64,000 nucleotides of DNA, taken from assembly GCF_018069625.1 (NCBI RefSeq), contig NZ_CP072941.1, forward strand, positions 7,068,001 through 7,132,000, written 5' to 3'. The notes below the pieces were generated by a model that saw only the letters and a list, made by a program, of their open reading frames with translations, did no database searches and was not told where the DNA came from. The DNA is from Streptomyces yatensis. GTDB taxonomy: Bacteria > Actinomycetota > Actinomycetes > Streptomycetales > Streptomycetaceae. Both the position numbers and the translations under genes were made by a program. Below are positions 33,040 to 42,053 of the stretch, one piece after another; the stretch's first letter is position 1, and each line of letters begins with the position of its first letter.

Positions 33040-34059
33040 ATGTCCGTCATCCCCACCACCGGCCGTGAATGGCACCTGGTCGCCCGCCCCCAGGGGTGGC
33101 CGAAGCCGGAGGACTTCGCGCTGCGCGAGGCCCCGGTCTCCGAGCCGGGCCCCGGGCAGGCGCTGGTCCGCAATCTCTACATGTCGGTGGACCCGTATAT
33201 GCGCGGGCGCATGAACGACGTGAAGTCGTACACGCCGCCGTTCCAGCTCGACCAGCCGATGGAAGGCGGCGCGGTCGGCAAGGTCATCGCCTCCAACGCG
33301 GAGGGGCTCTCCGTCGGCGACCACGTCCTGCACTTCGGCGGCTGGCGTGAGTACGCGACGGTGAGCGCCAAGAGCGCCGTCAAGGTCGACCCCGAGGTCG
33401 CCCCGCTCCCCGCCTACCTCGGCGTGCTCGGCATGCCCGGCCTCACCGCGTACGCGGGGCTGCTGGAGGTCGCCTCCTTCAAGGAGGGCGACGCGGTCTT
33501 CGTCTCGGGCGCGGCGGGCGCGGTCGGCAGCGAGGTCGGCCAGATCGCCAAGCTCAAGGGCGCCTCCCGGGTGATCGGCAGCGCCGGTTCGGACGAGAAG
33601 GTCCGGGTGCTGCTCGACGAGTACGGCTTCGACGCGGCCTTCAACTACAAGAAGGGCCCGGTCGCCGAGCAGCTGAAGGAGGCCGCGCCCGACGGGATCG
33701 ACGTCTACTTCGACAACGTCGGCGGCGAGCACCTCGAGGCCGCCATCGGCCGCCTCAAGGTGCACGGCCGGATCACCGTCTGCGGCATGATCTCGCAGTA
33801 CAACGTCACCGAGCCGCCCGCCGCCCCGCGCAACCTGGCGATGGTCATCGGCAAGCGGCTGCGGATGCAGGGCATGCTGGTGGGGGACCACCAGGCGCTG
33901 CAGGGGCAGTTCTTCGAGGAGGTCGGCGGCTGGATCCGCGAGGGCAAGCTGCACTACCGCGAGACCGTCATCAAGGGTGTGGAGAACGGGGTGGAGGCCT
34001 TCCTCGGCATGCTCCGCGGTGAGAACACCGGCAAGATGATCGTCGCCTTCGAGGACTGA
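33040..34059 (+). CDS. NADP-dependent medium-chain oxidoreductase (curcumin/alkenal reductase type)
   Basis: This 339-residue protein has the dehydrogenase/reductase layout: YMSVDPYMRGRMND near residue 50, the nucleotide-binding VFVSGAAGAVGSEVGQIAKL and GSAGSDEKV, and YFDNVGGEHLEAAI. It has no zinc ligands. Family members reduce alpha,beta-unsaturated aldehydes and ketones with NADPH, which fits control by a MarR sensor. Confidence 0.92.
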   Translation: MSVIPTTGREWHLVARPQGWPKPEDFALREAPVSEPGPGQALVRNLYMSVDPYMRGRMNDVKSYTPPFQLDQPMEGGAVGKVIASNAEGLSVGDHVLHFGGWREYATVSAKSAVKVDPEVAPLPAYLGVLGMPGLTAYAGLLEVASFKEGDAVFVSGAAGAVGSEVGQIAKLKGASRVIGSAGSDEKVRVLLDEYGFDAAFNYKKGPVAEQLKEAAPDGIDVYFDNVGGEHLEAAIGRLKVHGRITVCGMISQYNVTEPPAAPRNLAMVIGKRLRMQGMLVGDHQALQGQFFEEVGGWIREGKLHYRETVIKGVENGVEAFLGMLRGENTGKMIVAFED

Positions 34060-34097
34060 CGAGCCGAGGACCCGGCGAGGAGCCGGGCCACGGATCC

Positions 34098-34130
34098 GAC
34101 GCCCCCTGCCATCCGCTGGCAGGGGGCGTC
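34098..34130 (+). terminator. Terminator of the oxidoreductase gene
   Basis: GACGCCCCCTGCC and GGCAGGGGGCGTC form a perfect 13-bp stem with a 7-base loop, 39 bp after the stop codon. Confidence 0.88.
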
Positions 34131-34289
34131 GGCCGGTCGGCTACCGCGGCACCACCGTCGCCGGCGAACGCCCCGGCACCGGCGCTGGTACCGGCCCCGC
34201 GCATGAGGTGATGTACCCGGGGGTGGTGGGTACCCGAGGAGATCCGGCGTTCGCCGGAGCCGTAAGAACCGAACGGAAAGGTGGCCCCC

Positions 34290-34688
34290 ATGTCCACGCT
34301 GGCCGGTCCGGAACAGCCTCGGTCCGCCTCGCAGGTGCTGGTGGCGGTGAGCGGGATCTCGCGCTACGACGCCGAGGCCGTGTTCGGTGTGCTGCGCACG
34401 TGCTACGAGTCCGACGAGGCGACCACGAACCTTCCGCAGGACGCGGGGGAGGGGCGGCCCACGGTGTGGACCTCCGTCTTCGAGGTGGCCGACCCCCGCG
34501 AAGAGCCCCGACCCGCCTCCCTGACGGCCCCCGTCACCGCCGACCTCCAGGGCGGCCCCCGCCAGGTGCAACAGGTGGCGGACGTCCTGGCCCGCGCCTT
34601 CGAGGTCCGCGAGCAGGGTGCGGTGGCGGGTGACCAGGAGCGGGAGCTGCGGCTCAGGCTGTCCAGCACGGGGATGCGCCCGGAGTAG
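34290..34688 (+). CDS. Conserved hypothetical protein
   Basis: This 132-residue protein starts at ATG 34290 behind GGAAAGG. It has a small alpha/beta pattern: VLVAVSGISRYDAEAVFGVL, TVWTSVFEVADP, a basic middle, then GGPRQVQQVADVLARAFEV. It reads like a compact cytosolic protein found across Streptomyces. Function not recognised. Confidence 0.65.
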   Translation: MSTLAGPEQPRSASQVLVAVSGISRYDAEAVFGVLRTCYESDEATTNLPQDAGEGRPTVWTSVFEVADPREEPRPASLTAPVTADLQGGPRQVQQVADVLARAFEVREQGAVAGDQERELRLRLSSTGMRPE

Positions 34689-34852
34689 GGCGGGGCGCGG
34701 ATGGCGCGGCCGGGTGGTGATCGGCCGGGCGGCGCGGCTGAGCTGCGGAGTTGTGTGCGGCGCGAGACGAAACCCGCGCCCGACCGAGCCGCGCACCCCG
34801 AACAACGCACCCCCGCCCCGCCATTGACGCACGTGGCGGCGAGATCTTACCG

Positions 34853-34863
34853 TCACGTTCGAA
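34853..34863 (+). promoter_or_regulatory. TCACGTTCGAA site upstream of the GH51 gene
   Basis: The 11-mer TCACGTTCGAA lies 81 bp before the arabinofuranosidase start. The same 11-mer occurs in inverse orientation at 54153-54163, upstream of the sugar-acid dehydratase operon. It is a candidate binding site of a shared regulator. Confidence 0.45.
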
Positions 34864-34944
34864 GAAACGAGCGCTGGTCGATATGCCGAATAGCCGCGAA
34901 ACCGCGACGTCGCGTGGTCGCGGCACCCGAAGAGATGGGCCGCC

Positions 34945-36486
34945 ATGCCGCAGACCCCTTCCCCTTCCGCCTCCGCCGCCTCTGCCACCGCCTCCGCCCG
35001 GTTCACCCTCGACCCCGCCTTCGCCGTCGGCGAGGTCAACCCCCGCCTCTTCGGCTCGTTCGTCGAGCACCTCGGCCGCTGCGTCTACACCGGCATCCAT
35101 GAGCCCGGCCACCCGGCCGCCGACGAGGCCGGGCTGCGGACCGATGTCCTCGCGCTGATCCGCGAGCTGGGCGTCAGCGTCATCCGGTATCCCGGTGGCA
35201 ACTTCGTCTCCGGCTACAAGTGGGAGGACGGCGTCGGGCCGGTGGAGGAGCGGCCGCGCCGGCTCGATCTCGCGTGGCGGTCCACCGAGACCAATCGGTT
35301 CGGTCTCTCGGAGTACATCGACTTCGTCCGCAAGGTCGACGGCGAGCCCATGATGGCGCTCAACCTCGGCACACGCGGTGTCGCGGACGCCCTTGAGCTG
35401 CAGGAGTACGCGAACCACCCGTCCGGCACCGCCCTCGCCGACCTGCGGATCGGCCACGGCGACAAGGATCCGTACGGCATCCGGCTGTGGTGTCTGGGCA
35501 ATGAGATGGACGGCCCCTGGCAGACCGGGCACAAGACCGCCGAGGAGTACGGACGGCTCGCCGCCGAGACCGCCCGCGCGATGCGGCAGATCGACCCGGA
35601 GGTGGAGCTGGTGGCCTGCGGCAGTTCCAACCAGTCGATGCCGACGTTCGCCACCTGGGAGGCGACGGTCCTGCGGGAGACGTATGACCTGGTCGACCAC
35701 ATCTCCCTGCACGCCTACTACGAGGAGCGCGACGGCGACCGCGACTCCTTCCTCGCCTCGGCCGTGGACATGGAGTCCTTCATCGAGAACGTCGTCGCCA
35801 CCTGCGATCACATCGGCGCCCGGCTGAAGTCGAAGAAGAAGATCAACCTGTCCTTCGACGAGTGGAACGTCTGGTACCAGACCCACTATCACCACGCCGA
35901 GCCGCTCAACTGGGAGGAGGCCCCGCGCCTCCTGGAGGACAACTACTCCGTCACCGACGCCGTCGTGGTCGGCTCGCTGCTGATCGCCCTGCTCCGCCAC
36001 GCCGACCGCGTCACCGTCGCCTGCCTCGCCCAGCTGGTCAACGTCATCGCCCCGATCATGACCGAACCGGGCGGCCCCGCCTGGCGGCAGACCACCTTCT
36101 ACCCCTTCGCGCAGGCGTCGGCCCATGGGCGGGGGAGGGTGCTGCAGGTCAACGTCGACGGCCCGGCGTACGAGACGGCCGTCTACGGCGAGGTCCCGCT
36201 GCTGCACGCCACCGCCGTCCTCGACGAGTCCACCGGCGCGGTGACGGTCTTCGCGGTCAACCGCGACCAGCAGCGCCCCCTCCCGCTGGAGGTCGCCCTG
36301 CACGCCCTGCCGGTGACCCGCGTCGTCGAGCACACCGTCCTCGCCGACGCGGACCCCGAGGCCCGTAACACCCTCACGGACCCCGAGCGCGTCACCCCGC
36401 ACCCCGGCGAGGGCACGGCGCTCGCGGACGGCGCCCTGCGCACCACGCTGGAGCCGATGTCCTGGAACGTCATCCGCCTGGCCTGA
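34945..36486 (+). CDS. Alpha-L-arabinofuranosidase (GH51)
   Basis: This 513-residue protein of normal family length starts at ATG 34945. The TIM barrel carries the acid/base Glu in LWCLGNEMDGPWQ and the nucleophile Glu in INLSFDEWNVWY. The opening NPRLFGSFVEHLGRCVYTGI and the PGGNFVSGYKWEDGVGP segment are typical. A C-terminal beta-sandwich ends NVIRLA. No signal peptide is convincing, so it is likely intracellular and acts on imported arabino-oligosaccharides. Confidence 0.95.
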   Translation: MPQTPSPSASAASATASARFTLDPAFAVGEVNPRLFGSFVEHLGRCVYTGIHEPGHPAADEAGLRTDVLALIRELGVSVIRYPGGNFVSGYKWEDGVGPVEERPRRLDLAWRSTETNRFGLSEYIDFVRKVDGEPMMALNLGTRGVADALELQEYANHPSGTALADLRIGHGDKDPYGIRLWCLGNEMDGPWQTGHKTAEEYGRLAAETARAMRQIDPEVELVACGSSNQSMPTFATWEATVLRETYDLVDHISLHAYYEERDGDRDSFLASAVDMESFIENVVATCDHIGARLKSKKKINLSFDEWNVWYQTHYHHAEPLNWEEAPRLLEDNYSVTDAVVVGSLLIALLRHADRVTVACLAQLVNVIAPIMTEPGGPAWRQTTFYPFAQASAHGRGRVLQVNVDGPAYETAVYGEVPLLHATAVLDESTGAVTVFAVNRDQQRPLPLEVALHALPVTRVVEHTVLADADPEARNTLTDPERVTPHPGEGTALADGALRTTLEPMSWNVIRLA

Positions 36487-36504
36487 GCGCCTGGCCTGAG
36501 CGAC

Positions 36505-37293
36505 TTACGCCTCGTGGTGGGGATCGTAGATGTAGGGAGTCGTGGTGCTCAGCACGGTGAACCCCAGTCGTTCCAGGATGGGGCGGCTCTGGTCGGTGGC
36601 GTCGACTTGGAGGTAGCGGTAGCCGAGGTCGGCGGCGGTCCGGGCGCGGTGGGCGACCAGAGCCCGGTAGATGCCCCGGCCTCGCCAGGCAGCCACGGTG
36701 CCGCCGCCCCAGAGACCGGCGAAGTCGGTGCCCGGGTTCAGTTCCATCCGCGCCGCGCACACGGGCAGGTCGCCGGCCATCGCGACGACCATGCTGAGGG
36801 TTTCGGAGTTCTCGGCGAGCTGGGCGAGCAGCCGCTGCCGCAGGTGGGCGCTGCTGGTGCCGAAGGCCTGTTCGTGGACGTTCGCCACGAGGTCCACCCC
36901 GGCGGGGTCGGTCACCGGACGCAGGTGGACGCCTTCGGGCAGTGTGGCGTCGGTGGGCAGGTCCCGGACCGGCGCGACCATCACCGCCTCCTGCGGCTCG
37001 GGCGTGAACCCGGCCGACGTCAGCCGCCTCCCGAGGTCACCGGGCCGGTCGTGGGCGTATGCCTTCCATTCGAACTCGCGGCCGAGCGAGGCGAAGTACC
37101 GCGTCTGGGCTGTGATCGCGGCGTCCGCCGTGCTCTCGTCGAGGTCCGTCCAGAGGATGCCGTTCCAGTCGTGATCCGTGCCGACCTGCCGCACGACGTT
37201 GCCGTCACGCTCGACACGGGTTCCGTGGCCGTCGGCCCGCGCGTCGCGCCTCAGCTGGCGGTCCAACAAGGCAAGTACTTCTTCAGGGTTCAT
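36505..37293 (-). CDS. GNAT-family N-acetyltransferase
   Basis: This 262-residue protein starts at ATG 37293 (GGAGTGAGCGG precedes it). The C-terminal GNAT domain has FAGLWGGGTVAAWRGRGIYR with the acetyl-CoA loop, then DATDQSRPILERLGFTVL. The N-terminal 100 residues (ESTADAAITAQTRYFASLGR, EFEWKAYAHDRP) are an accessory lobe seen in Streptomyces GNATs. Substrate unknown. Confidence 0.85.
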   Translation of the reverse strand: MNPEEVLALLDRQLRRDARADGHGTRVERDGNVVRQVGTDHDWNGILWTDLDESTADAAITAQTRYFASLGREFEWKAYAHDRPGDLGRRLTSAGFTPEPQEAVMVAPVRDLPTDATLPEGVHLRPVTDPAGVDLVANVHEQAFGTSSAHLRQRLLAQLAENSETLSMVVAMAGDLPVCAARMELNPGTDFAGLWGGGTVAAWRGRGIYRALVAHRARTAADLGYRYLQVDATDQSRPILERLGFTVLSTTTPYIYDPHHEA

Positions 37294-37380
37294 TCCGCTC
37301 ACTCCAGCATGGGGAGGGCGACCGCACCACTGGGTTTCTCCCGTCCCCCGCCGATGGGAGTGATCGTGTGGAACGTGGGA

Positions 37381-37412
37381 GGCGCTCGGCCGGGCTCGCC
37401 CGGCCGAGCGCC
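37381..37412 (-). terminator. Terminator downstream of the dioxygenase gene
   Basis: GGCGCTCGGCCGGG and CCCGGCCGAGCGCC form a perfect 14-bp stem with the loop CTCG. Confidence 0.88.
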
Positions 37413-37454
37413 ACTCTGGGCCTGGGATTCAGCTCGGTGGCCGCTGGGTGCGGG

Positions 37455-38246
37455 TCAGGCGTCCGGGTCGACGCCGACCGTGAGCGTGCCGCGGTAACCG
37501 GCGGACGGGGTGCTGCCCAGCGCCGTCACGGCGAGCAGCCCGGCGGCGGTGCCGCCGTTGCCGTAGATGCCGTCGGCGGACAGGGGAGTGCGGGGGACGG
37601 TGTTGGTGGAGTACGGGGAGAGCTTGGCCACCGCCTCGGTGATCTTCTCGTCGAAGAAGAGCTGTCCGGTGTGGATCTCGTTGCCGCCGGTGAACGAGCC
37701 GTCCGGGGTGAGCGTGACGTCCGTGTGCACCTTGAGGTGGACATGGATGCAGCGGCCGCGGTACCAGCCGGGATAGATGCCGGTGAGGTTGGCCACCCCG
37801 TCGGCGCCGGTGAGCACGGCACCGCGCAGGAATGTGCCGTCGTCCGGCTCCTGGTGGCCGTTGTTGCCGACGAAGCCGGAGTACTCGCCGAGTGCGTCGC
37901 AGTACCAGATCTCCACCAGCGCCTTGTTGAGCGGTGCGCAGGTGGCGGTGTCCACGACGGTGAGGGTGAGCTGGAGCGGGACCCCCTTCTTGTCCTCGGC
38001 GACGTTGGCACGGACGAGGGCGTGGTCGAGGTAGTACGGGCCCTCGGTGAGCTCCTTGGTGAGCGTGCAGATGGCGGCGGCGTCGCGGGCCGCCGCAACC
38101 CGGGCGTTCGTGGTGGCCGTGGAGGCCGTCTCGGGGCGGGCGGCGGCCGTGCCCGCGCCGATTCCGATGGCCGCGGCGGCCGCGCTTCCGGCGACCAGGA
38201 CGCGTCGTCGCCCCATGGGGGCGGAGGATAAGTCTGTCATGGGCAT
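37455..38246 (-). CDS. Secreted intradiol dioxygenase-like protein (Tat signal)
   Basis: This 263-residue protein has two near starts (38246, 38240). The N-terminus GRRRVLVAGSAAAAAIGIGA is a twin-arginine-type signal. The intradiol fold shows EGPYYLD and TLTVVDTATCAPLNKALVEI, and the iron-ligand set Tyr in YPGWYRGR and His-x-His in CIHVHLKV. Secreted members are known to cleave catechols, including lignin-derived ones. No neighbouring aromatic pathway genes are seen. Confidence 0.88.
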   Translation of the reverse strand: MPMTDLSSAPMGRRRVLVAGSAAAAAIGIGAGTAAARPETASTATTNARVAAARDAAAICTLTKELTEGPYYLDHALVRANVAEDKKGVPLQLTLTVVDTATCAPLNKALVEIWYCDALGEYSGFVGNNGHQEPDDGTFLRGAVLTGADGVANLTGIYPGWYRGRCIHVHLKVHTDVTLTPDGSFTGGNEIHTGQLFFDEKITEAVAKLSPYSTNTVPRTPLSADGIYGNGGTAAGLLAVTALGSTPSAGYRGTLTVGVDPDA

Positions 38247-38568
38247 GGAAAGGTAGGGGCGGTGTCTGTGGGACGCCTGTGGATTCGGCAAAGTCCGTCC
38301 CCGTCAACTCTCCTTATGGCCAACTCCCTTGCGGCAAGGGGGTGTTGACAGCGTCACAAGCGCTTACTAGCTTCTTCCGGGATGGCTGCTGGCCGCCGGG
38401 GCGATCCTGACCGCACCGCCCGGCGTCAGGGCCCCGCACCCGTCAGAGCCGCACCTTTGGCGATCTCCACCGGCCTTTGCGATCAGCGTGCTTGTCCGCT
38501 CATTCGCGCTCATCCCGCAAGCGATTACCCCTCCCGTGTGGAGATCCTCCGAATGAGAGGACTCCCCT

Positions 38569-38802
38569 ATGCGCTCGACGCACGACCACGGCACCACGGG
38601 CGACATCGGTGGTGTCACCGGCGCCACCGGTGTCACCAGCGCCTTGAGCACCCCCGTCACCGCCCGCGACCGGCGCCGGCTGACGGCGGTCGCGGCGGGC
38701 GTTGCCGCGGTGCTCGCCCTCGGCGGCCTCTCCACGGTCTCCGGCCATGACGCGGAAACCGGTGTGCACTCCCGGACGGGCGCGCAGCCGGGCAAGCTCT
38801 GA
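38569..38802 (+). CDS. Small membrane protein of unknown function
   Basis: This 77-residue protein has ATG 38569 with GAGAGG 9 bp upstream. A Gly/Thr-rich start is followed by one transmembrane helix (RRLTAVAAGVAAVLALGGL) and a short polar tail. Codon use is like its neighbours. No family recognised. Confidence 0.5.
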   Translation: MRSTHDHGTTGDIGGVTGATGVTSALSTPVTARDRRRLTAVAAGVAAVLALGGLSTVSGHDAETGVHSRTGAQPGKL

Positions 38803-38811
38803 GGCGCGGAT

Positions 38812-38895
38812 GCGCCCCGCCCGGTCGTCAGGACGGACGACGCACCCCGCCCGGTCGTCAGGACGGACGACGCACCCGGCCCGGTCGTCAGGAGG
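38812..38895. repeat. 30-bp tandem repeat, 2.8 copies
   Basis: CCGGTCGTCAGGACGGACGA recurs with a 30-bp period (starts 38821, 38851, 38881). The last copy overlaps the stop codon of the PHP hydrolase gene at 38888. Role unknown; it lies between convergent genes. Confidence 0.85.
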
Positions 38896-40594
38896 GCAGC
38901 ACCCACATGGGGTTGGCGTAGAACCACAGGTCGCGCCAGGGATCCGCATCGCCCGGCACATCCATCGCCGGGCCGTGCGGATCCACCGCCGCGCCCCGCG
39001 CGCCCACCGCCGTCCGGTTGCCGTCGGTCCCGCGCAGCCGTACGTACAGCGGACGGTCCACGGCGCCGAGGTCGTAGGAGAGCCGCACCGCCCCCGATGT
39101 GCGGCTGATCTCGAACGACTTCACCACCCGGGTGCGCGGTGCCGCGAACGTGTCGCGGTCGCCGACCGCCCCCGTGACCTCGCCCTGGATGACGTCCACC
39201 CGCGCCAACTTCGGCGCAAACCCCGCCCAGTTGGTGCCGTTCGCCAGCGCGATGTCCACCTCGAGCCGCGCCCGGGCGCCCCGCGCCACATGCAGGGTGC
39301 CGCCGAGGGTGACCGAGCGGCCCCGGCTCCCACCGTCACGCCCATCGCCGCTGAGCCGCGCGTCGAGGCCGCTGATCAGGCCGCCGTGGTCCACCCAGAC
39401 CCGGCCCGCCCGGATGCCGTCCATGACGGCGGCGTACGAGAAGTCCTCGGCGCCCACATGGGTGCGACTGTACTGGCCCGGCCAGTAGTCGTTCTCCTCC
39501 AGGTCCAGCCCGCCCCGGTACACCGGGTCGTCCTGCCGCCCGTTGGTCTCGAAGTCGCTGCCGGGGCCGCGCATCGCGGTGTCGGCGTAGACGTTGTGGG
39601 AGTCGGAGTTGGCGGTGATCCACCACGGCTTGCCCTCGGCGAGCAGGCTGTCCCACAGCCCGCCCACCGTCGCCGTCATCCAGTCGAAGCCGCCCCAGGT
39701 GCGGTACGACTCGGCCGGGTACGCGGCGAAGGACTGCGGGCCGGGGGCGTTTTCGTACAGTCCGCGCGCACCGCCCGGGCCGTGTGCGGAGGCCGGGATC
39801 CCGGCCGCCTGGTGGCCCGGCGCGCCCTCCATGCCGACGGCGATGTGCGGCTGGGCGTCCCGCCAGCCGCGGATCTCGTGCGGGGAGTCGAGGCCCTTGC
39901 GGGCGGGGTGGTTGGCGAGCATCAGCGCGGCCTTGACGCGCCGCCGGCGCACCGCGTCGGAGAGGAAGTCGAGACCGGCGATGGCCAGGGCCTCGTTCTG
40001 CGGGGTGGAGTCGCCGGCGTTCTTGACCGACCCGTCGAAGGAGGTCTCGAACTCCTTGAGCACCGCCACCTCGTCACGGCCGGGGTGGACGAAGACCGTG
40101 CCGTGCTCGGCGCCGGGGATGTTCCACTCCAGCCCCTGGAAGACGAGTGCGTCCCGGTGGGTCTCGCGCGCCTCGCGGATATCGGGGTTGACCTTCTCGA
40201 CCCCGATCCGGGCGTGGGTGATGTTCCCGTGGTCGGTGATCACCATCCAGTCCAGGCCGTGCCGGGCGCCCTGCCGCACCTGGTCGATGACCCGGTACTT
40301 GCCGTCGTTGCTGTACTGGGTGTGGATGTGATGGTCCCCGGCCAGCCACAGATAGCCGCCGCCGTGCTGCCGGGAGCCGGGCGCCGCACGGGTCGCCGCG
40401 ACGGCGCGCGCGGCGCCGCCGTCCAGCACGCTCACGGCACCGAGCCCCGCGCCCAGCAGCCCCGCGCGGCGCAGCATCGAACGCCGGGAGAGCTGGTCGG
40501 GGGTCAGCTCCTCGTCCCGTACGGACAGGTCGAGGGCGGGGGGAAGGCTGTGCACCGCGTGTTCATCATGAGGGTGGTGATGTCCGGGGGCCAT
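38888..40594 (-). CDS. CehA/McbA-type PHP metallohydrolase, probably exported
   Basis: This 568-residue protein probably starts at ATG 40594. A twin-arginine-like region (SRRSMLRRAGLLGAGLGAVS) follows about 40 residues of N-terminus. The PHP site is seen in AGDHHIHTQYSNDG, WMVITDHGN, GLEWNIPGAEHGTVFVHP and ITANSDSHN. The C-terminal 180 residues are a beta-rich domain. CehA/McbA relatives hydrolyse esters such as carbaryl or phosphoesters. The substrate here is open. Confidence 0.85.
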   Translation of the reverse strand: MAPGHHHPHDEHAVHSLPPALDLSVRDEELTPDQLSRRSMLRRAGLLGAGLGAVSVLDGGAARAVAATRAAPGSRQHGGGYLWLAGDHHIHTQYSNDGKYRVIDQVRQGARHGLDWMVITDHGNITHARIGVEKVNPDIREARETHRDALVFQGLEWNIPGAEHGTVFVHPGRDEVAVLKEFETSFDGSVKNAGDSTPQNEALAIAGLDFLSDAVRRRRVKAALMLANHPARKGLDSPHEIRGWRDAQPHIAVGMEGAPGHQAAGIPASAHGPGGARGLYENAPGPQSFAAYPAESYRTWGGFDWMTATVGGLWDSLLAEGKPWWITANSDSHNVYADTAMRGPGSDFETNGRQDDPVYRGGLDLEENDYWPGQYSRTHVGAEDFSYAAVMDGIRAGRVWVDHGGLISGLDARLSGDGRDGGSRGRSVTLGGTLHVARGARARLEVDIALANGTNWAGFAPKLARVDVIQGEVTGAVGDRDTFAAPRTRVVKSFEISRTSGAVRLSYDLGAVDRPLYVRLRGTDGNRTAVGARGAAVDPHGPAMDVPGDADPWRDLWFYANPMWVLPS

Positions 40595-40688
40595 GAGCGC
40601 GAAGGTAAGGAACGCGGTTGAACACCAGCCGAACACCGCACGTGCAACAGCCCCTTGTCACCGGTTCATCAGCCGAGAGGATGCCTCC

Positions 40689-42035
40689 TTGAGACTCATC
40701 GGACGCTTATCCGTCGCTGCCGCGGCGGCGCTCACCCTCTGTGCCACTGCCACGACATCCGGCGCCACGCCCGCCGTGGCGGACACCGGGACCCACCAGG
40801 CCACCTCGGGCACGTTCAACGTCCTGACCTACAACGTGGCCGGGCTCCCCGAGGGCCTGTCCTCCGGCCACCCCGCCAAGAACACCCCGCTGATCTCGCC
40901 CCGGCTCGGCGCGTACGACATCGTCAACGTCCAGGAGGACTTCAACTACCACGCCGCGCTCTACGCCGGTGACGACCATCCGTACCGCACCCCCACCAGC
41001 GGTGGCGCCGGTTTCGGCGACGGCCTCAACACCCTCTCCGACCTGCCGTACGACGACTTCGAGCGGGTGACGTGGAAGAGGTGCAACGGCACCGACTGCC
41101 TCACCCCGAAGGGCTTCACCCTCGCCCGGGTGCGGCTGGCCGAGGGCGCGTATCTCGACCTGTACAACGTGCACACCAACGCGGGGACGACGGACGCCGA
41201 TCTCGCCGCGCGCCGCGCCAACATCAGCCAGCTCTCCGACTACATCACCGCCAACTCCGCCGGCAACGCGGTGCTCGTCATGGGCGACACGAACACCCGC
41301 TACACCCGCACCGCCGACAACATCCGCGATCTGGCCACCCGTAATGGCCTCACCGACGCGTGGGTGGATCTCGTCCGGGGCGGCTCGGCGCCGCCCGCCG
41401 GTTCCGACGCGCTCGTCTGTGACCCCGAGAACGTCACCGACACCTGCGAGGTCGTGGACAAGGTCCTCTACCGCTCCGGCCCGCTGCTCTCGCTCACCGC
41501 CACCCGCTATCACAACGAGCACACATCGTTCCTGGACGCCGAGGACAAGCCGCTGTCCGACCACTATCCGCACACCGTGGACCTGTCCTGGCACACCTCC
41601 GGCGCCCTGCGCGCCAGCGACCAGTTCGGCGGCCCGCACGGCACGGCCTTCAACGACGCCGACGACCTGCCCGCCGCACCGCCCGCGCCCCGCACCCTCA
41701 CCCTGCGCGGTGGCTCCCGGCTGGACGCGGTGTCCCTGGCCATGGACGGCGGCGCGACCCTCACCCACGGCGGCACGGGCGGCACCCCGGTCTCCCTCAC
41801 CCTCGGCCCCGCCGAACACCTCACCTCCGTGACCCTCACCCGGGGCCGGAAGGACGGCCGTACCCGGGTCTTCTCGGCGGCGTTCACCACCGACACGGGC
41901 CGTACGGTGACGGCGGGATCGCCCACGTCGGACGCCGCCACCTACACCGCCCCCGCGGGCTGGCGGATCGTGGGCTTCACCGGCCGCGCCGGTGACGAGA
42001 TCGATAAACTCGGCGTCCTTTTCGCGCCACGTTAG
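40689..42035 (+). CDS. Secreted endonuclease/exonuclease/phosphatase-fold enzyme with jacalin-like tail
   Basis: This 448-residue protein starts at TTG 40689, 8 bp after GAGAGG, and opens with a clear signal peptide. Catalytic motifs include FNVLTYNVAGLP, VNVQEDF (Glu), VHTNAG, VMGDTNTR (Asp-x-Asn) and the final PLSDHYP (Asp-His). This is the DNase I/sphingomyelinase superfamily. From about residue 335 a jacalin-like beta-prism begins (LTLRGGSRLDAVSLAMDG ... RIVGFTGRAGDEIDKLGVLF). A lectin-fused secreted phosphodiesterase could target glycosylated surfaces. Sphingomyelinase versus nuclease cannot be decided by eye. Confidence 0.82.
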   Translation: MRLIGRLSVAAAAALTLCATATTSGATPAVADTGTHQATSGTFNVLTYNVAGLPEGLSSGHPAKNTPLISPRLGAYDIVNVQEDFNYHAALYAGDDHPYRTPTSGGAGFGDGLNTLSDLPYDDFERVTWKRCNGTDCLTPKGFTLARVRLAEGAYLDLYNVHTNAGTTDADLAARRANISQLSDYITANSAGNAVLVMGDTNTRYTRTADNIRDLATRNGLTDAWVDLVRGGSAPPAGSDALVCDPENVTDTCEVVDKVLYRSGPLLSLTATRYHNEHTSFLDAEDKPLSDHYPHTVDLSWHTSGALRASDQFGGPHGTAFNDADDLPAAPPAPRTLTLRGGSRLDAVSLAMDGGATLTHGGTGGTPVSLTLGPAEHLTSVTLTRGRKDGRTRVFSAAFTTDTGRTVTAGSPTSDAATYTAPAGWRIVGFTGRAGDEIDKLGVLFAPR

Positions 42036-42053
42036 GCCAGTAGGCTTCGGCCC

